A DNA stretch of 64,000 bases from Streptomyces sp. NBC_01498 (lineage in GTDB: Bacteria > Actinomycetota > Actinomycetes > Streptomycetales > Streptomycetaceae): NCBI RefSeq assembly GCF_036327775.1, contig NZ_CP109598.1, positions 310,001 to 374,000 of the forward strand, in the 5' to 3' direction. The translations under genes were made by a program, and so were the position numbers. Shown piece after piece: positions 60,310-64,000 of the stretch (position 1 is its first letter; the number at the start of each line of letters is the position of its first letter). The notes under the pieces were generated by a model. The model worked only from the letters and a program-made list of their open reading frames with translations, had not been told where the DNA came from and ran no database searches.

Positions 60310-62103
60310 GTGAGCACCGACTCCCCCTCCCCCGAAGCCCGTCGCCAGTCCGACGGACCCCGGCCGCCCGCACCCGCCCGGCCCGCACCCCACGAGAACG
60401 ACTCCGGCGCCCGGCGGGACTCCGACGCCTGGTGGAAGTCCGCGGTCGTCTACCAGATCTATCCGCGCAGCTTCGCCGACTCGAACGGCGACGGTGTGGG
60501 GGACCTGCGCGGCATCGTCGACCGGCTGGACCATCTGGCCGAACTCGGCGTCGACGTCCTGTGGTTGTCCCCGGTGTACCCGTCCCCGCAGGACGACAAC
60601 GGCTACGACATCAGCGACTACCAGGACATCGATCCGGTCTTCGGCACCCTCGCCGACTTCGACGACCTGCTGGCCGCCGTCCACGCCCGCTCCATGCGGC
60701 TCGTCATGGATCTCGTCGTCAACCACACCTCCGACGAACACCCGTGGTTCACCGAGTCCCGGCGCGGCCCGGACAGCCCCCGGCGCGACTGGTACTGGTG
60801 GCGCCCCGCGCGCGACGGCACGGAGCCCGGTGCCCCCGGCGCCGAGCCCAACAACTGGCGCTCCTTCTTCTCCGGCCCCGCCTGGACGTACGACGAGCGG
60901 AGCCGGGAGTACTACCTGCATCTCTTCTCCCGGAAGCAGCCCGACCTCAACTGGGAGAACCCGGAGGTCCGCGCGACCGTCCACCGGATGATGAACTGGT
61001 GGCTCGACCGGGGCGTGGACGGCTTCCGGATGGATGTCGTCAACCTCATCTCCAAGGACCCCGCGCTGGCCGACCGCACCCGGCACGGCGCGGGGCCCCG
61101 GATCCACGAATTCCTCCAGGAGATGCACCGCGAGGTCTTCGCGGGCCGCGCCGGGCGGCTGCTCACCGTCGGCGAGATGCCGGGGGTCACCGTCGAGGAG
61201 GCCCGGCTGTTCACCGATCCGGCGCGCGCCGAGGTGGACATGGTCTTCCAGTTCGAGCACGTCGGACTCGACCACGGGGACGACAAGTTCGACGTCCGGC
61301 CGCTGAATCCGCTCGATCTGAAGGCGTCGCTCGGCCGCTGGCAGGACGCGCTGGCCGAGACGGGCTGGAACAGCCTCTACTGGAACAACCACGACCAGCC
61401 GCGCGTCGTCTCCCGCTTCGGCGACGACGGACCCGCCCACCGGGTCAGGTCGGCGACGATGCTCGCCACCGTCCTGCATCTGCACCGGGGCACGCCCTAC
61501 GTCTACCAGGGCGAGGAACTGGGCATGACCAACGCCCCGTTCACCTCCGTGGACGACTTCCGCGACATCGAGTCGCTCAACCACTACGCGGAGGCGGTCG
61601 CCGGGGGCGCCGACCCGGCGCGGGTGCTGGCGGGGCTGCGGGCGAGGGGACGGGACAACGCCCGCACGCCGATGCAGTGGGACGCCTCCGAACACGCCGG
61701 GTTCACCACCGGCACCCCGTGGCTCCCGGTCAACCCGAACCACACCGAGATCAACGCGGAGGCGGCGTACGCCGATCCGGGGTCCGTCTTCCACCACTAC
61801 CGGCGGCTGATCGCCCTCAGGCACTCCGAACCGGCCGTGGCGCACGGCGACTTCACGATGCTCCTGCCGGACGACCCGCGGGTGTACGCGTTCACCCGGC
61901 GCCTGGCGGACCCCGACGGCGGTACGGCGACCGAGCTGCTGGTCCTCGGCAACTTCACCGGGGACACCGCCGAGGTGGAACTGCCGGACGGCGGGTGGCG
62001 GGAGGCCCGCACGCTGATCGGCAATGTCCCGGACCCGGCGCCGGTGGGGACCACGGTCGCGCTCGCGCCCTGGGAGGCGCGAGTACTCCGGCGTCGCGTC
62101 TGA
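60310..62103 (+). CDS. GH13 alpha-glucosidase/oligo-1,6-glucosidase
   Basis: A 597-residue GH13 enzyme. VVYQIYPRSFADSNGDGVGD is the family start, DGFRMD holds the nucleophile D242, TVGEMPG the acid/base E289 and NNHDQPR the transition-state D362. YQGEELGMTN and TPMQWDAS are typical of oligo-1,6- and alpha-1,4-glucosidases. The first 40 residues are a Pro-rich extension without a signal peptide, so the enzyme is cytoplasmic. GTG 60310 is preferred over GTG 60295 because GAGG precedes it by nine bases. It acts on imported maltose- or isomaltose-type sugars. A strong terminator follows. Confidence 0.93.
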   Translation: MSTDSPSPEARRQSDGPRPPAPARPAPHENDSGARRDSDAWWKSAVVYQIYPRSFADSNGDGVGDLRGIVDRLDHLAELGVDVLWLSPVYPSPQDDNGYDISDYQDIDPVFGTLADFDDLLAAVHARSMRLVMDLVVNHTSDEHPWFTESRRGPDSPRRDWYWWRPARDGTEPGAPGAEPNNWRSFFSGPAWTYDERSREYYLHLFSRKQPDLNWENPEVRATVHRMMNWWLDRGVDGFRMDVVNLISKDPALADRTRHGAGPRIHEFLQEMHREVFAGRAGRLLTVGEMPGVTVEEARLFTDPARAEVDMVFQFEHVGLDHGDDKFDVRPLNPLDLKASLGRWQDALAETGWNSLYWNNHDQPRVVSRFGDDGPAHRVRSATMLATVLHLHRGTPYVYQGEELGMTNAPFTSVDDFRDIESLNHYAEAVAGGADPARVLAGLRARGRDNARTPMQWDASEHAGFTTGTPWLPVNPNHTEINAEAAYADPGSVFHHYRRLIALRHSEPAVAHGDFTMLLPDDPRVYAFTRRLADPDGGTATELLVLGNFTGDTAEVELPDGGWREARTLIGNVPDPAPVGTTVALAPWEARVLRRRV

Positions 62104-62139
62104 CCTACCGTCAATACAGCTCGTGCGCACGGGACATGG

Positions 62140-62177
62140 GGCGGGCCCCGAGGACAGGTGCGTCCTCGGGGCCCGCC
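62140..62177. terminator. Perfect bidirectional hairpin terminator
   Basis: GGCGGGCCCCGAGGAC (62140-62155) and GTCCTCGGGGCCCGCC (62162-62177) form a perfect 16-base stem with a six-base loop. It lies between the convergent GH13 and ThuA genes. Confidence 0.92.
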
Positions 62178-62192
62178 TCGGCCGGGGTACCG

Positions 62193-63923
62193 CTACCGGC
62201 CGATGGTGAGGGTGTCGATGTCGAACAGGGAGCCGGCCCCACCGGTGAAGGTGAGGAACAGCGGTCCGGTCGGTGTGCCCGTCAGGTTCGTGGACACCGT
62301 ACGGAAGGTCTCCCAGCCGCCCGTGTTCGGTACCGCGACCGTACCGAGCACCGGCCCGGTCGCCGAGCCCGAGCGGACCGAGACCGTACCTCCCGCACCC
62401 GCCGACGAGACCTTCGCGGTGAAGGTCTTCGCCCCGGTGAGCGACGCCTGGGAGTAGCCCGCCCAGTCGCCGTTCTCGATGTAGCCGAGCGTCCTGCCGC
62501 CGCTCGCCGGAGCGTGGTCGGCCGCCTGGACGCCCTGCCCCGAGGTGTAGGACTCCCCCTCGTAGGTGGACGACGCCGGCGGGCTCGTACCGCCCAGCTC
62601 CTTGATCCTGATGTTGCGGAAGGACACGTCGTCACCGGTGCCGTGGTTCTGGATCCCGATGTGGCCCTGTCGCAGCGAGCGCACCGGGTCGGCGTTGGTG
62701 AAGTCGTTGATCTTCGCGCCGTTGAGGAAGACCTGGAGCCGCTCCCCCTCCACGAGGATCTCGTACGTGTTCCAGCTCCCCGGCGGATTCAGGGCGTTGT
62801 CCCGCGCCGCGATGTCCGCCGCCTTGAAGCCGTAGACGGACCCGGTGGTCCGGTCGGCCGCGTCGCTGGAGTCGATCTGGATCTCGTAGCCCTGGTTCAC
62901 CGACGTGTTGACGTCGTCGGAGGCCGGGAAGCCCACGAACACACCGGAGTTGTCGTCCCCGGCCATGCGCCAGTCCAGCTTGAGGGAGTACGAGGCGTAC
63001 TCCTTCGTGCGGTACCAGTACAGTCCCATGCCGCCCTGCGCGTTGAGGGTGGCGTCGGTGTTGGTGAAGCTGCCCGGTCCCGCCTGCGACCAGCCGGTGG
63101 TGGAGCCGTTGTACAGCGTGGTGTAGCCGGTCTCCGCGCGGCAGTCCGCCTTGGCGAAGCCCGCCGCGTACCGGATGCCGCCGAGGAGCAGCGAGCGGAA
63201 CGCGGGGTCGGCGTACGACTCCTGGGTGTGGCCGTGGCCCGTGTAGAAGGACCGGCCGCTGCCCTGCGGGTGGCACCAGGTGATCGGGTGGTCGCCGCTC
63301 ATCTCGCCGCCGCTGTAGCTCGACTCGTCCAGGCTCTGGAGCACCCGGACGTTCGGGCGGGGGTTGGTGCGGTAGTTGTACCACTCGTCGGTACGGGACG
63401 TGGTCGTGCCCAGGTGCGAGGTGGCCGCGTGCGACCGGTCCTCGTTCTTCACCGTGGCCCGCTGGATCGCCGGGTGGCTCTTGAACCAGGCGCCGACGAG
63501 CTGCTCGTACTGCGGCCACTCGTACTCGGTGTCGGCGGCGGCGTGGACACCGAAGTAGCCGCCGCCTCCGTCCACGTACCCCTGGAGCGCCGACTGCTGG
63601 CTGGTGTTGAGGACGTCGCCGGTGGTGGAGAGGAAGACGACGGCCTTGAAGCCGGCCAGGTTCGACGCGGTGAAGGAGTTGCTGTCCTCGGTGGCGGTGA
63701 CGGTGAAGTTGTTCGCCGCGCCGAGGTCCCGGATGGTCTGGATGCCGACCGGGATGGAGTCGTGGCGGAAGCCCGCCGTCTTGGAGAAGACAAGGACCTT
63801 GTACGCGGGGTCGGCGGCCTGGGCGGCGGTCGCGGGTGCCAGGAGCGACGCGGCCAGGCCGAGGGTGACGGCGAAGGCCGCGGCTGCGGTCCTCGGAAGT
63901 GTGCGGAGCTGACGGAGCATCAT
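62193..63923 (-). CDS. Secreted ThuA-like/3-keto-disaccharide hydrolase protein with C-terminal CBM6
   Basis: A 576-residue secreted protein with a signal peptide (AAAAFAVTLGLAASLLAPAT, cleavage near AQA). Residues about 40-270 are ThuA-like (VLVFSKTAGFRHDSIPVGIQ, GYFGVHAAADTEYEW, GDHPITWCHP). Residues about 285-450 match the DUF1080 concanavalin-like domain of 3-keto-disaccharide hydrolases (WSQAGPGSFT, LDWRMAGDDNSGVFVGFP, GHIGIQNHG). The C-terminal 120 residues are a carbohydrate-binding module family 6 (YEGESYTSGQGVQ, IENGDWAGYS, LFDIDTLTIGR). It probably acts on extracellular glycosides or oxidised sugars. The double ATG at 63920/63923 follows AAGGGG. The start is 17 bp after the stop of another gene on the same strand. 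Confidence 0.88.
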   Translation of the reverse strand: MMLRQLRTLPRTAAAAFAVTLGLAASLLAPATAAQAADPAYKVLVFSKTAGFRHDSIPVGIQTIRDLGAANNFTVTATEDSNSFTASNLAGFKAVVFLSTTGDVLNTSQQSALQGYVDGGGGYFGVHAAADTEYEWPQYEQLVGAWFKSHPAIQRATVKNEDRSHAATSHLGTTTSRTDEWYNYRTNPRPNVRVLQSLDESSYSGGEMSGDHPITWCHPQGSGRSFYTGHGHTQESYADPAFRSLLLGGIRYAAGFAKADCRAETGYTTLYNGSTTGWSQAGPGSFTNTDATLNAQGGMGLYWYRTKEYASYSLKLDWRMAGDDNSGVFVGFPASDDVNTSVNQGYEIQIDSSDAADRTTGSVYGFKAADIAARDNALNPPGSWNTYEILVEGERLQVFLNGAKINDFTNADPVRSLRQGHIGIQNHGTGDDVSFRNIRIKELGGTSPPASSTYEGESYTSGQGVQAADHAPASGGRTLGYIENGDWAGYSQASLTGAKTFTAKVSSAGAGGTVSVRSGSATGPVLGTVAVPNTGGWETFRTVSTNLTGTPTGPLFLTFTGGAGSLFDIDTLTIGR

Positions 63924-63940
63924 CGTCCCCTTGACTCGCG

Positions 63941-64000
63941 TCACTTGGTGACAGTGAGGGTGTCGATGTCGAACAGGGAGCCGGCCCCACCGGTGAAGGT
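63941..64000 (-). CDS. C-terminal end of a second CBM6-containing protein, cut by window edge
   Basis: Only the last 19 codons lie in the window: TFTGGAGSLFDIDTLTVTK and a stop. The DNA is identical over more than 40 bases to the end of the downstream ThuA-CBM6 gene, so the protein ends in the same CBM6 module. It is 17 bp upstream of that gene and should be cotranscribed. Confidence 0.75.
   Translation of the reverse strand, partial: TFTGGAGSLFDIDTLTVTK

Overview
The window is high-GC actinobacterial DNA with extreme GC bias at third codon positions, frequent GTG starts, GTGA/ATGA stop-start overlaps, TAT-type signal peptides and families typical of Streptomyces (streptogrisin-like protein, LitR/LitS light-response regulators, SGNH lipase, many MarR/TetR/LacI/MocR regulators). 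It reads like an accessory arm of a Streptomyces chromosome. No rRNA, tRNA, insertion sequence, prophage or CRISPR array was found.

Layout. (1) 1-3047, minus strand: a LitS ECF sigma factor, a B12-binding MerR regulator LitR and the start of a LitQ-type flavoprotein, the arrangement that flanks carotenoid genes in Streptomyces; a strong inverted repeat lies upstream of litS. (2) 3484-16394: single genes and small units: secreted fasciclin protein, membrane glycosyltransferase, TetR with a stand-alone ketosynthase and an MFS pump, an epoxide-hydrolase-like gene divergent from a MarR regulator with two perfect 15-bp palindromes between them, a methyltransferase, a P-loop kinase, glucarate dehydratase, a streptogrisin-like protein without catalytic His and Ser, and an ECF sigma-alkyltransferase pair whose alkyltransferase carries a collagen-like Gly-X-Y tail.

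(3) 16395-32660 is the centrepiece: a plus-strand operon with GTGA/ATGA overlaps at most junctions. It encodes a PUFA-synthase-like (PfaA/hglE-type) iterative megasynthase split over two proteins (two FMN-type barrels-KS-AT-ACP-KR, then KS-AT-DH-PPTase), a free acyl carrier protein, an alpha/beta hydrolase, an MGT-type glycosyltransferase and an ABC exporter, closed by a strong bidirectional terminator. I infer that it makes, releases, glycosylates and exports a polyketide or fatty-acid-like lipid. A 23-bp palindrome lies in its long upstream region.

(4) 32702-42098: secreted SGNH hydrolase, DUF779 protein, small membrane protein, TAT-exported phosphodiesterase, a non-coding stretch with a tandem structured repeat, a three-gene oxidoreductase/acyl-CoA dehydrogenase operon behind a TetR-type palindrome, a SpoIIE phosphatase and an S33 peptidase. 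(5) 42252-55220: an osmoprotectant-type ABC transporter whose ATPase is separated from its permease and binding-protein genes by a block holding a secreted beta-propeller glycosidase, a transporter, an unknown HExxH protein, an orphan HyuA, an FAD oxidoreductase, a LacI regulator with tandem palindromic operators and a CE7 acetyl esterase. (6) 55317-64000: a MocR regulator with an ATTGCA operator array, an alpha/beta hydrolase, cyanase overlapping a degenerate GH36-like gene, a GH13 alpha-glucosidase, and two consecutive secreted proteins ending in the same CBM6-type sequence, the second cut by the window edge.
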